Shown here piece after piece: positions 54,585 to 63,591 of a stretch of 64,000 nucleotides of DNA. Origin of the DNA: Lachnospiraceae bacterium (GTDB lineage Bacteria; Bacillota; Clostridia; Lachnospirales; Lachnospiraceae). A program made the position numbers and the translations under genes. Numbering within the stretch: the stretch's first letter is position 1; each line of letters opens with the position of its first letter. The stretch lies in the NCBI GenBank assembly GCA_017625255.1, contig JAGALK010000111.1, positions 1-64,000 on the forward strand, read 5' to 3'. The notes under the pieces are model-generated. The model searched no databases, was not told where the DNA came from, and saw nothing but the letters and a program-made list of their open reading frames with translations.

Positions 54585-54986
54585 TAAATGGCGAATTCGT
54601 TCTTCTATGTTGCTTCTATCAATTTTGGCACTGCCTGTAGTGTTTGCCTGTCGCTGGCATTTAGAGCAAAGATTTCCAAAGCGGATAGGTTCACCACATC
54701 GCTGACAGAGCATGGATTCGATTTTTGGGGTGCGCAATTCTTTATATTCAATTCTGCCTTCGCGGATCCATTGTCTTACTTTTTGGTGAGGAATATTGAA
54801 ATAATCCGCAAGTTCAAATTCCGTTACATCGTTTGCACGGATAAATTCTTTTACTTCGGAAAATAATTCCCTTTCCTTACAGACATGACATAAATTTTCT
54901 GTAAAATTTCTAGGAAGAACACGACGGCAGCCTTCACATAGCTTTGCTTCGTCGTCAAATAAAGAACGCAATTTATAGTGAGTCAT
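54576..54986 (-). CDS. helix-turn-helix protein with two zinc ribbons (YvyF/TIGR03826-like)
   Basis: About 136 residues. Cys pairs CEGC (17, 20) and CHVC (33, 36) form the first ribbon. A middle helix-turn-helix is followed by IREGRIEYKEL (FELADYFNIPHQKVRQWI), and a second ribbon has CQRC and CSKC. The ribbon-then-HTH layout recalls the flagellar-operon protein YvyF, but no flagellar genes are adjacent. The ATG at 54986 is ten bases after AGGAGG; the TTG at 54995 is too close. The role is unknown, possibly regulatory. Confidence 0.7.
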   Translation of the reverse strand: MTHYKLRSLFDDEAKLCEGCRRVLPRNFTENLCHVCKERELFSEVKEFIRANDVTEFELADYFNIPHQKVRQWIREGRIEYKELRTPKIESMLCQRCGEPIRFGNLCSKCQRQANTTGSAKIDRSNIEERIRHLQK

Positions 54987-55063
54987 AATTATCAAGCCTC
55001 CTGATACAATAACTATTACTATAGTCTAGTATAGCATAGACGGGGGTGGAAAGGAAGTATAGC

Positions 55064-56221
55064 ATGAAATTTTTTCACATATCAGATCTGCATATTGGAA
55101 AACAGCTTCATCATTATAATCTAAAAGAAGATCAGCGGTATATTTTTAATCAAATATTAGAACATATTGAAAGAGAACAGCCTAAAGCGATATTGATTGC
55201 CGGAGATATATATGATAGTGCAGTACCCTCTGCAGAAGCAGTTGCTTTATTTGATGAGTTTTTAACAGAGCTGTCACAGATAAAACCGGAAATAACAGTA
55301 CTTATCATTGCCGGAAATCATGACAGTGGCAAAAGACTTTCCTATGCCAGTCGGATTTTAAATAACAGTCGTGTATATATTGCAGGCTTGCCGCCGATGA
55401 CAGAAGAAGAGCATATACAAAAGGTAGTGTTAGAGGATATCCATGGAGAGATAAATTTTTATCTTCTGCCGTTTACAAAACCGGCATTTGTAAGAAGCTT
55501 TCAGGAAGAAGGCTCATTGACCTATCAAGAGGCGATAGAGCTTTTGTTAGGGCGGGAAGAAATAGATACAACCAAGCGAAATGTCATACTTTCCCATCAA
55601 TTTTATGTGGCAGGGGGAAAAGAGCCTGTGCAGAGTGAATCAGAAATGCATACCGTTGGTGGCTTAGACCAGATTGATATATCTGTATTAGCAGACTTTG
55701 ATTATGCGGCATTAGGGCATATTCACCGACCGCAGAAAATGGGCAGGGAAACTGTGCGTTATTGTGGAACACCTCTACAGTATTCCATTAGTGAAGCATC
55801 AGATAAAAAAAGTATTACAATGGTTACTTTCGAAGAAAAAGGAAGTACACCAACTATAGAAGAAATTCCGTTAAAGCCGCTTCATCCGGTAAGGAAGCTA
55901 GAGGGAACTTTACATGAAATATTAGAAAATGCAAAAGCTTCTCAAAGGGAAGATTTTGTCAGTATTACTTTAACGGATGATATCGATCCCTACTATCCAA
56001 AGGAAAGGCTAGAGGAATTGTATCATAGAATATTAGAGCTTCGAATTGATAATGCAAGAACCAGAAAAATATTAGATTTTTCCGATGCAGAACCAGAAAT
56101 TATGCATCCTAAGGAAGCTTTTTTGGCTTTTTTTACAGAAATGCATGGACGGGAAATGACAAAGGAAGAAAGTCTGTTGATGGATGAAATTATCTTAAAA
56201 TGTCAGGAGGGAGCAGAATGA
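55064..56221 (+). CDS. sbcD: exonuclease SbcCD subunit D
   Basis: A 385-residue calcineurin-like nuclease. The metal-binding phosphoesterase motifs run in order: FFHISDLHIGK, AGDIYDSAVPS, IAGNHDSGKR, VILSHQF and ALGHIHRPQ. It forms the Mre11-type nuclease that cuts hairpin and blocked DNA ends. The ATG at 55064 is six bases after AAGGAAG; the GTG at 55046 is rejected. It overlaps sbcC by four bases (ATGA), so translation is coupled. Confidence 0.95.
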   Translation: MKFFHISDLHIGKQLHHYNLKEDQRYIFNQILEHIEREQPKAILIAGDIYDSAVPSAEAVALFDEFLTELSQIKPEITVLIIAGNHDSGKRLSYASRILNNSRVYIAGLPPMTEEEHIQKVVLEDIHGEINFYLLPFTKPAFVRSFQEEGSLTYQEAIELLLGREEIDTTKRNVILSHQFYVAGGKEPVQSESEMHTVGGLDQIDISVLADFDYAALGHIHRPQKMGRETVRYCGTPLQYSISEASDKKSITMVTFEEKGSTPTIEEIPLKPLHPVRKLEGTLHEILENAKASQREDFVSITLTDDIDPYYPKERLEELYHRILELRIDNARTRKILDFSDAEPEIMHPKEAFLAFFTEMHGREMTKEESLLMDEIILKCQEGAE

Positions 56222-58587
56222 AACCTATACAAATTATAATGTCTGCTTTTGGCTCTTATGGCAAGGAGGTAAAAATAGATTTTTCTACATTAGGCGGAGA
56301 ATTATTTCTGATTACCGGAGATACAGGAGCAGGAAAAACGACGATATTTGATGCCATTATGTATGCACTTTATGGCAGAACCAGTGGCGGTGAACGGGAT
56401 GGAAGTATGATGCGAAGTCAGTTTGCATCACCAGAGGCAAAGACCTTTGTACGGTATCAGTTTTTTTATGGAAATAAAGTTTATCAGGTGGAAAGAAATC
56501 CTGAATATTCTATAGAAGTCACCTTAAAAAACGGAAATGTAAAGACTAGAAAAGTCCCTCAAAATGTAGAATTAACCCTGCCGGATGGCAGTATATTTCC
56601 GGGAAAAAAAACAGAAACAGATGCAAAAATCGAAGAAATTATCGGTCTAAGCAGTGAACAGTTTACCCAGATGGCAATGATTGCTCAGGGAGATTTTTTA
56701 AAACTCATTTATGCAAAAAGTGATGAGCGAAAAAAGATTTTTACAAAGCTCTTTGGAACAGTTTTATATAATAAAATTCAGGAAGAATTGCGCAGATATT
56801 CTAATGCTATGGATGATGCCATAGAAGAAAACAGGCGTTCATCAGAGCAGGATTTTAATCGTAAGATTCTGCCTGCAGGTCTGGAATTGGATATGGAAGA
56901 TATGCAGCCACTAGAGGTTGTTAATGCATATCTTTCTTATGGAAAAATGAAAGAAAAAGAGGCAGACGATGCCTGTAAAGACAATAAGAAAATCATGCAG
57001 CAGCTGCATGAACAGATGGCAAAGGCAGAGGTAATCGAAAAGCATTTAGCAGAAACAAAAAAAGCGTTAGATAAGAACAAAAAAGAGCAGCAAGAACTGA
57101 AAGAACAGGGAGAAAAACTATCCATTAGTCTCGCATTGTATGATAAAATAAAAAAATGGATAGAATTATGTAAACAGGAAGAGCTTTATAAAGAAACAGA
57201 GAAGCTTTTAAATTCCCATAAAAAGCAGAAAAAGACACTGGATACGCTTCAAAAAAATTGGGAAAAGGCCACAAATGAAAGTATTCGTTGTCTTGAGATT
57301 TATAATGCAAAATACCAGATGTTTTTACAGGAGCAGGCAGGCATCTTAGCAATGGAATTAAAAGACAATATGCCGTGTCCTGTATGTGGTTCTCTTTCTC
57401 ATCCAAATCCGGCAAGACTTTCAAAAGAAGCGGTCAGTGAGCAGGAAGTAAATATGGCAAAGGAACGCCATGAGCAGGCAGAAAATCTTCGTCAGGAAGC
57501 AGAAAACAGCTATAGAATTAAAGCAGAAAGCATTAAAAGAGAATGGGATTTGCTTGTGGAGCGTTTTTTAAGTGTATTTGCAAAAAAGCCCACAGATATA
57601 GAAAAAGCCGACAGAATTTTAGAGGATACATGGAGATTTTATAAAGCCTCTTTGGAAGAATATTCTGATATTTTTGTACAAAGTAAGGAGTGGGAACGGC
57701 TATATCGTTCGAAATCGGATGTTCAGATGGAAGCAAAAGCGGAAAAGATTTATCAGGAAATGCTTTCAAAGGATGGACGAAGACAGGGTGAATTAGAAAG
57801 TAAAAAGTCTCAGGAAAAAGAGCTTATAAAACGCTTGGAAAAAGAAGAAAAGCAGTATCAAAAAATCGTAGAATCCGCAGATTTTTCCAGTTTAAAACGC
57901 ACATATCAGGAAGCAGAGGGGCGTCAGCGGATACTAGAACGCCAAAAGCAGATGCTTCATACAGCAAATACTGCCAATGAAGATGTAAGAAAAAGATTGC
58001 AGGCAGCAGACGAAAAAGCGGATAAGCTGCAGCAGGAAGATGCTATTGTAAAAATTCTATATAAAACGGCAAATGGAAGACTTGCCCAGTCTGTAAAAAT
58101 GGATTTGGAAACCTATGTGCAAAGGCAGTATTTCCGACAGATTATCAGACAGGCAAACAAGCGGTTTTTAGTCATGACCAATCAGCAATTTATGCTGCAG
58201 ATTAAGGAAGAAATTACAGGAAAAGGCAAAAACGAGGGCTTGGATTTGCAGGTATATTCTCTGGTCACGGGAAGTATAAGAGATATAAAAACACTGTCCG
58301 GTGGTGAATCTTTTCTGGCAGCATTATCTATGGCACTGGGTCTTTCGGATATCGTACAGCAGAATACCGGAGGTATTCATTTGGATATGATGTTTATTGA
58401 TGAAGGTTTTGGTTCTTTGGATGGAGAATCCAGAAAGAAAGCTATTGAAGTATTAGATGAGTTGTCCGGAGGACATCGGATGATTGGCATTATATCTCAT
58501 GTAACAGAATTGAAGGAACAGATGGAAAAGAAATTGTTGGTAACTAGAAATGAAAAGGGGAGCAGTATATGTTGGGAAAATATATAG
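56218..58587 (+). CDS. sbcC: exonuclease SbcCD subunit C (Rad50-like)
   Basis: A 789-residue SMC-like ATPase. Walker A GDTGAGKTTIFDAIMYALYG lies at the N-terminus. Two coiled-coil arms flank a zinc hook, CPVCGSLSHPNP, at about Cys387/Cys390. The C-terminus has signature LSGGESFLAALSMALGLSD and Walker B MMFIDEGFGSLD. It is shorter than the E. coli protein (about 1048), so the arms are short. The ATG at 56218 follows AGGAGGG by six bases. The end overlaps murI by 19 bases. Confidence 0.95.
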   Translation: MKPIQIIMSAFGSYGKEVKIDFSTLGGELFLITGDTGAGKTTIFDAIMYALYGRTSGGERDGSMMRSQFASPEAKTFVRYQFFYGNKVYQVERNPEYSIEVTLKNGNVKTRKVPQNVELTLPDGSIFPGKKTETDAKIEEIIGLSSEQFTQMAMIAQGDFLKLIYAKSDERKKIFTKLFGTVLYNKIQEELRRYSNAMDDAIEENRRSSEQDFNRKILPAGLELDMEDMQPLEVVNAYLSYGKMKEKEADDACKDNKKIMQQLHEQMAKAEVIEKHLAETKKALDKNKKEQQELKEQGEKLSISLALYDKIKKWIELCKQEELYKETEKLLNSHKKQKKTLDTLQKNWEKATNESIRCLEIYNAKYQMFLQEQAGILAMELKDNMPCPVCGSLSHPNPARLSKEAVSEQEVNMAKERHEQAENLRQEAENSYRIKAESIKREWDLLVERFLSVFAKKPTDIEKADRILEDTWRFYKASLEEYSDIFVQSKEWERLYRSKSDVQMEAKAEKIYQEMLSKDGRRQGELESKKSQEKELIKRLEKEEKQYQKIVESADFSSLKRTYQEAEGRQRILERQKQMLHTANTANEDVRKRLQAADEKADKLQQEDAIVKILYKTANGRLAQSVKMDLETYVQRQYFRQIIRQANKRFLVMTNQQFMLQIKEEITGKGKNEGLDLQVYSLVTGSIRDIKTLSGGESFLAALSMALGLSDIVQQNTGGIHLDMMFIDEGFGSLDGESRKKAIEVLDELSGGHRMIGIISHVTELKEQMEKKLLVTRNEKGSSICWENI

Positions 58588-59360
58588 ACAACAAAAATGA
58601 AGCACCGATTGCAGTATTTGATTCCGGTGTAGGCGGTATCAGTGTGCTTCGCGCATTAATTGCAGAAATGCCAAACGAAAATTATTGGTATTATGGAGAT
58701 TCGGCAAATGCTCCTTATGGGACAAAAACCTTAGAAGAAGTGCGAAAGCTTACCATTTCCCATGTGGATCATTTTATAGAAAGCGGTGCAAAGGCTGTGG
58801 TAGTAGCCTGCAATACTGCTACTAGTGCGGCGGTGCGCATTTTGCGGCAAAAATACCCGGATGTTCCAATAATTGGTATTGAACCGGCGTTAAAACCGGC
58901 GGTATTATCCAAGAAGCATCCGAATGTTATTGTAATGGCAACACCGATGACCCTGCGGCAGGAAAAGTTTCACAATCTTATGGAGAGATATATGGGCATG
59001 GCACATATTATTCCTTTGCCTTGTCCGGGACTTATGGAATATATTGAGAATGGAAATACCCAAAGTGAGGAGCTTTTACAATTTATTGCAAAGCTGTTTG
59101 AACCATTTGAACTGCAAAAATTAGATGCAGTGGTGTTAGGCTGTACCCATTATCCTTTTATCAGTCGGGAAATCCAAAAGGTATTAGGAGATAAGGTCAT
59201 GCTTTTTGAAGGTGGACCGGGAACAGCAAGGGAAACAAAGAGAAGAATCTGTGAAGCAGGATTGTTGAATCCGGGGGAAAAACCGGGAAAAATTGTATTT
59301 GAGAACAGTGAAAAAACAGACAGCAAGGAGATGCTGTGCAAGAAGCTGCTGAATTTATAA
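58569..59360 (+). CDS. murI: glutamate racemase
   Basis: A 263-residue enzyme that supplies D-glutamate for peptidoglycan. The two catalytic cysteines are Cys81 in VACNTATSAA and Cys192 in VLGCTHYPFI, with the N-terminal VFDSGVGGISVL motif. It begins inside the end of sbcC with GGGGAG upstream, so it belongs to the sbcDC operon. Confidence 0.96.
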   Translation: MLGKYIDNKNEAPIAVFDSGVGGISVLRALIAEMPNENYWYYGDSANAPYGTKTLEEVRKLTISHVDHFIESGAKAVVVACNTATSAAVRILRQKYPDVPIIGIEPALKPAVLSKKHPNVIVMATPMTLRQEKFHNLMERYMGMAHIIPLPCPGLMEYIENGNTQSEELLQFIAKLFEPFELQKLDAVVLGCTHYPFISREIQKVLGDKVMLFEGGPGTARETKRRICEAGLLNPGEKPGKIVFENSEKTDSKEMLCKKLLNL

Positions 59361-59478
59361 AAATAAAGAAAAATAAGCAAAAAAAGAGACGACAATTTTA
59401 AATTGCACTTTTGAAAAATTGGGTGTACGATAGCCTCAAAATTCACCGGTGGAAATAAAAAAGAAAAGGAGCAGTTCT

Positions 59479-60681
59479 ATGGAATCTTATGAATTTCTAC
59501 TGTTTTTGGCAATTATCCTGATTTTTACAAAAGTGTTAGGCTTATTTTCAAGAAAGATACATATGCCTGCGGTGGTGGGTGCATTAGTCGCAGGAATTAT
59601 TTTAGGACCTTCCGTACTAGGCTGGATTCAGTTAGAGGGAAGTGATGGTTTGTTTATCGAAAAAATGGCAGAAATAGGTGTCATTTTATTGATGTTTCAT
59701 GCAGGATTAGAAACGGATTTATCAGAGCTAAAGAAAAATAGCATATCCTCTTTTGTCACAGCATTAGTGGGTGTACTTGTACCATTGTTTGGAGGATTTT
59801 TAAGCTATGCATTGTATTTTGATACCGATTTTTCCAATTATCATGAGGTATTAAAGGCAGTTTTTGTAGGTGTGGTATTAACAGCCACTTCTGTGAGCAT
59901 TACGGTAGAAACCCTGCGGGAATTAGGAAAATTAAAAGGCAAGGTCGGAACAACGATTTTAGGTGCAGCCGTTTTAGACGATATTATGGGAATTGTAGTA
60001 CTGACGATTGTCACCAGCTTAGAAGATCCCAGTGTGAATCCATTGGTAGTCTGCGGTAAGATTTTTCTATATTTTGCCTGTATTTTAGCCTTGGCATTTG
60101 TAGTTGGCAAGAGCAGAAAATACATGGAAAAGGAAGATCATAAGCGAAGAACAGCCATTTTATCATTGGCATTTTGCTTTGTATTAGCCTATATTTCTGA
60201 GCATTTTTTTGGTATAGCAGATATTACCGGAGCATATTTTGCAGGCTTAATGCTGTGTACTACCAGAATTGAACCCTATGTGGTTCGAAGAATGGATATA
60301 CCATCCTATTTGATTTTTTCGCCGGTATTTTTTGCAAGTATCGGAATCAAGACTTCATTGGATGGAATGACTGTTCAACTGCTGTTGTTCTCTGTAATTT
60401 TGCTGCTTGTTGCTATGCTTACAAAGCTGATTGGCTGCGGAATAGGAGCGAAGCTTTGCAAATACAGCAATGCAGAGGCAATACAGATTGGGATAGGTAT
60501 GATATCCCGCGGAGAGGTAGCATTGATTGTTGCCCAGAAAGGGTATCAGTATGGACTTTTAAATGAGCAGTTATTTGCACCGATTGTATTGGTGGTGATT
60601 GTTACAACATTAATTACACCAATTTTATTAAAGATGGTTATGCGCAATCCAAATGCACCGCTAGAGGCGGTTGCTACATAA
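59479..60681 (+). CDS. CPA2-family cation:proton antiporter
   Basis: A 400-residue protein with about twelve membrane segments. The motifs GVVLTATSVSITVETLRELG and GAAVLDDIMGIVVL (with the DD pair in the ion path) place it in the Kef/NapA-type CPA2 family. There is no C-terminal TrkA-N domain. It exchanges Na+ or K+ for H+. The ATG at 59479 is seven bases after AAAGGAG; the GTG at 59449 is upstream of that site. The end overlaps the convergent traX-like gene by eight bases. Confidence 0.9.
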   Translation: MESYEFLLFLAIILIFTKVLGLFSRKIHMPAVVGALVAGIILGPSVLGWIQLEGSDGLFIEKMAEIGVILLMFHAGLETDLSELKKNSISSFVTALVGVLVPLFGGFLSYALYFDTDFSNYHEVLKAVFVGVVLTATSVSITVETLRELGKLKGKVGTTILGAAVLDDIMGIVVLTIVTSLEDPSVNPLVVCGKIFLYFACILALAFVVGKSRKYMEKEDHKRRTAILSLAFCFVLAYISEHFFGIADITGAYFAGLMLCTTRIEPYVVRRMDIPSYLIFSPVFFASIGIKTSLDGMTVQLLLFSVILLLVAMLTKLIGCGIGAKLCKYSNAEAIQIGIGMISRGEVALIVAQKGYQYGLLNEQLFAPIVLVVIVTTLITPILLKMVMRNPNAPLEAVAT

Positions 60682-61390
60682 GATTCACAATATAAAGTAT
60701 GAATAAATGTAACGGATAAAATATATAGAAAACATATTTTAAAGACAGTCCTCTTTTGCCATTGTAGAGAGCAATTAAAGGAACTGCAATAAATGCGGTA
60801 AGCTCCAAGGTGCTCATCATACAAAGCATAAAACAGGAAATAATAACGGATAGTGTTCTTCGATGATAATATTCATACAAAACAGCAATGATAATTACAC
60901 CGTAAAGGTTATAATCTGTCTTTAATCCCCATGCTAAAAACATTCCAATAATCAGAATAACTCCTCGAAAAATTGCCTGAAGTACTATGTTTTTTACAAA
61001 AAATTTATCCACATACTGCATTGCCCAGATAGTGAGAAGTCCAATCAGCAAAGTGAAAAATACATTCTGACTATCCCAGTAAAAGGCTGTATTGTAAATT
61101 GCCAGATCAAATGGAATTTCAGAAATCAAGGCAAAAATGGCAAGGCGAAAACAGTATTTTTGCACATTTTTAGTATGGAAAAATCCCTCTACTAATAAGA
61201 AACAAAAAATAGGAAATGCAATTCGTCCACATAGGCGAAGTGCATAATATAGGGTGTCTAATGCCGGATTTGTGGATAACATAGGCAGGATAATACAGGC
61301 ACCAATGTGGTCAATAAGCATGGCAATAATAGCAATCAGTTTTAAGGTACTGCCACTTATGCCTTTTGTATTTGTGTTAATCGTTGTCAT
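60674..61390 (-). CDS. TraX family membrane protein
   Basis: A 238-residue protein with about seven membrane segments and the TraX signature GSTLKLIAIIAMLIDHIGA, then RIAFPIFCFLLVEGFFHTKN. F-plasmid TraX acetylates pilin, but chromosomal Firmicute members stand alone and probably acylate surface molecules. No conjugation genes are near. AAAGGAG precedes the ATG. Confidence 0.9.
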   Translation of the reverse strand: MTTINTNTKGISGSTLKLIAIIAMLIDHIGACIILPMLSTNPALDTLYYALRLCGRIAFPIFCFLLVEGFFHTKNVQKYCFRLAIFALISEIPFDLAIYNTAFYWDSQNVFFTLLIGLLTIWAMQYVDKFFVKNIVLQAIFRGVILIIGMFLAWGLKTDYNLYGVIIIAVLYEYYHRRTLSVIISCFMLCMMSTLELTAFIAVPLIALYNGKRGLSLKYVFYIFYPLHLFILYIVNLM

Positions 61391-61498
61391 ATAAACATAC
61401 TCCTTTGGGTTTTTCTAATAGTTTATTATAGTTCTTGTAAAAGCAGAATACAACAATTATAATAAATAGATAGTTAAAAGGAAATAAGGAGGAATACT

Positions 61499-61669
61499 AT
61501 GGAGTGCGATTACTGTGCATACAATGCCTATGATGAAGAGGATGAGGAATATTATTGTTCGGTAAATTTAGATGAGGATGATATGGCGCGGTTTATGAGT
61601 CATAAATACAAAAGCTGTCCTTATTTTAAAAATGGTGATGAATATAAAGTTGTAAGACATCAGATGTAA
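61499..61669 (+). CDS. small Cys-containing acidic protein (DUF6472-like)
   Basis: A 56-residue protein encoded by an ORF shorter than common cut-offs. It is supported by AGGAGG six bases before the ATG. It carries CDYC at residues 3-6, CSVNLDEDDMARF at 20-32 and SCPYF at 39-43, so four cysteines that could bind a metal, and many Asp/Glu. The pattern fits the DUF6472 family of Lachnospiraceae; function unknown. It precedes the PnuC-like gene and diverges from traX. Confidence 0.78.
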   Translation: MECDYCAYNAYDEEDEEYYCSVNLDEDDMARFMSHKYKSCPYFKNGDEYKVVRHQM

Positions 61670-61677
61670 GTTGGTCG

Positions 61678-61706
61678 TTGACATTTTAATATCTGCATGT
61701 TACTAT
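61678..61706 (+). promoter_or_regulatory. promoter of the PnuC-like gene
   Basis: -35 TTGACA (61678-61683), 17-bp spacer, -10 TACTAT (61701-61706). The predicted start is near 61713, giving a leader of about 100 bases. Confidence 0.75.
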
Positions 61707-61712
61707 GGCAAA

Positions 61713-61802
61713 AAATAATAAACTGCCACCGGGTAGTGAATGTATAAAGCATTCGTTTGTATATCGTTAGGTCTTAGAAGATATACATACGGATGCTTTT
61801 TT
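61713..61802 (+). promoter_or_regulatory. candidate attenuator or riboswitch leader of the PnuC-like gene
   Basis: The predicted RNA starts with a small hairpin, CTGCC (61723-61727) pairing with GGTAG (61732-61736). A 19-base-pair terminator-like hairpin follows (61747-61765 with 61780-61798), then six T residues. The ribosome binding site GGAGG at 61806 comes at once after the T run. A terminator between a gene's own promoter and its ribosome binding site implies attenuation. I cannot match it to a known class. Confidence 0.6.
61747..61802 (+). terminator. leader terminator hairpin before the PnuC-like gene
   Basis: Arms AAGCATTCGTTTGTATATC and GATATACATACGGATGCTT pair with one wobble and one mismatch, followed by TTTTTT. 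Confidence 0.85.
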
Positions 61803-61814
61803 GATGGAGGTTAT

Positions 61815-62492
61815 ATGAATTATTTTACAAGACTCGAAAAAATATTGTGGTGTAGCTCTGCAGCTTTGATTATAGTGTCATTTTGTGTATTTGACAGAGA
61901 AAATTATCTTACACTTATAGCATCCTTAATAGGTGTAACCTCACTTATTTTTAGTGCAAAGGGAAATCCATTCGGACAGTTTCTGATGATTATTTTTAGT
62001 CTCTTATATGGGATAATTTCTTTTTCTTTTGCTTATTATGGAGAAATGATAACCTACCTTGGAATGACAATGCCTATGGCGGTATTTGCATTGATTTCAT
62101 GGTTGAAAAATCCGTATAATGGCAATAAATCAGAGGTAAAAGTGAATCGCATAGGAAAAAAAGAAGTGCTGTGTATGTGGGTATTTACAGGGATAGTTAC
62201 GCTAATATTTTATTGGATATTGGAATTATTTCATACAGCAAATATACTTCCAAGCACCATATCGGTGACGACGAGTTTTCTTGCGGTATATCTTACTTTT
62301 AGAAGAAGTCCCTGCTTCGCTGTAGCCTATGCGGCAAATGATATGGTTCTTATTTTATTATGGAGTTTAGCAAGCATGGAAGATATAAAATATGTATCGG
62401 TAGTAGTATGCTTTGCAGCTTTTTTTGTAAATGATTTATATGGATATATAAGTTGGAAAAGAATGGAAAAAAGACAAAAATTACGGCAATAA
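61815..62492 (+). CDS. PnuC-like vitamin-precursor transporter
   Basis: About 226 residues with about seven membrane segments. The region LIGVTSLIFSAKGNPFGQFL and the C-terminal FFVNDLYGYISWKRM fit the PnuC family, which takes up nicotinamide riboside, and in relatives thiamine, riboflavin or deoxynucleosides. The ligand here is not assigned. The ATG at 61815 follows GGAGG by four bases and begins the conserved part. The longer frame from 61740 reads through the leader hairpin and is rejected. Confidence 0.78.
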   Translation: MNYFTRLEKILWCSSAALIIVSFCVFDRENYLTLIASLIGVTSLIFSAKGNPFGQFLMIIFSLLYGIISFSFAYYGEMITYLGMTMPMAVFALISWLKNPYNGNKSEVKVNRIGKKEVLCMWVFTGIVTLIFYWILELFHTANILPSTISVTTSFLAVYLTFRRSPCFAVAYAANDMVLILLWSLASMEDIKYVSVVVCFAAFFVNDLYGYISWKRMEKRQKLRQ

Positions 62493-62573
62493 ATCAATAA
62501 ATAAGATGGTTTATTAGTACTATTTGTTATATAATAGATTAGAGTACAATCCTATTATAATTGGAGGAGAACT

Positions 62574-63527
62574 ATGGAGTATATTTTGTTGCCACAGTTA
62601 GAGATACCGGTTTCTTGTATGATATATGGAACCGCTTTTTCTAAAATGATGGAAGGGCATTCGGTGGATGATGTACTGGATTATGTGTCAGAGCAGGGCG
62701 TTACAACCTTTGATACAGCCAGAAGCTATGGATTAAGCGAGAGGGTATTAGGTGATTGGATACAGCGTAGAGGTAATCGCGGTAAAATCAATGTGCTTAC
62801 AAAAGGTTGTAATCCGGATATGACGAAGTTAAAGTTTACACCTAAATCTCTTCGTAGTGAATTAGAGGAATCATTATCAGAATTGCAGACAAATTATGTG
62901 GATTTGTATGCATTACACAGGGATGATACATCTTTGGATGTTTCAGTATTTGTGGAGACTTTAAATGAATTTGCAGCAGAGGGCAAGATTAAGGCATTTG
63001 GGGCATCTAACTGGCATTATACCCGTATGGATGCAGCAAATGAATATGCTTATGCGCACAATTTACAGGGATTTTCCTTTGGCAGCCCGGCATTTTCTCT
63101 GGCTGAGGTAGTAGGAGACCCTTGGGGCGGAAGTATAGCTATTTCCGGTGAAAAAAATGCAGATGCCAGAAAGTGGTTTGAAAAAAATCAGATTCCGGTG
63201 TTTAATTATTCTGCTTTTGGACGAGGTTTTATGTCCGGAAAATATCGCACAGACATGAAGCAGGATATTACAGAAGTGCTTCCAAGCTGGACCTGTGAAG
63301 AATATGTATGTGAAGCAAATATGGAGAGACTTCGCAGAGCAGAACAGCTTGCGGATAAGAAAAATGCTACAGTAAGTCAGATAAATCTTGCATGGATTAT
63401 GCAGCAGCCATTTGTATGCTGTCCGGTATTTAGTCCGTCGAGTGTAGGGCATATTGAGGAAAATTTGAAGGGGTTAAATGTCAGACTTACAGAAGAAGAA
63501 ATTGCGTGGTTGGAGTTAAAGGGATGA
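62574..63527 (+). CDS. aldo/keto reductase
   Basis: A 317-residue TIM-barrel oxidoreductase. The catalytic tetrad is visible: Asp and Tyr in TFDTARSYGLSERVLG, Lys in INVLTKGC, His in DLYALHRDD. The cofactor region is FNYSAFGRGFMSGKY, then SPSSVGHIEENLK. The substrate is unknown. AGGAG precedes the ATG. A terminator separates it from the convergent regulator gene. Confidence 0.92.
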   Translation: MEYILLPQLEIPVSCMIYGTAFSKMMEGHSVDDVLDYVSEQGVTTFDTARSYGLSERVLGDWIQRRGNRGKINVLTKGCNPDMTKLKFTPKSLRSELEESLSELQTNYVDLYALHRDDTSLDVSVFVETLNEFAAEGKIKAFGASNWHYTRMDAANEYAYAHNLQGFSFGSPAFSLAEVVGDPWGGSIAISGEKNADARKWFEKNQIPVFNYSAFGRGFMSGKYRTDMKQDITEVLPSWTCEEYVCEANMERLRRAEQLADKKNATVSQINLAWIMQQPFVCCPVFSPSSVGHIEENLKGLNVRLTEEEIAWLELKG

Positions 63528-63540
63528 ATAAGAACAAATA

Positions 63541-63591
63541 AAGAATAGGCAGCCGCTTTATTATCAGTAAAATGCGGCTGCCTATTCTTTT
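63541..63591. terminator. bidirectional terminator, reductase / XRE regulator
   Basis: Perfect arms AAGAATAGGCAGCCGC and GCGGCTGCCTATTCTT with a 17-base loop. It overlaps the last codons of the convergent regulator gene. Confidence 0.9.

Noticed and set aside
60674-61390. TraX as evidence of a conjugative element
   Set aside because: Chromosomal stand-alone TraX homologues are common in Firmicutes and no transfer genes are nearby.
61700-61739. Hairpin TTACTATGGCA / TGCCA...TAGTGA before the PnuC-like gene as the riboswitch aptamer
   Set aside because: Its 5' arm overlaps the predicted -10 hexamer, so it would not be in the transcript.
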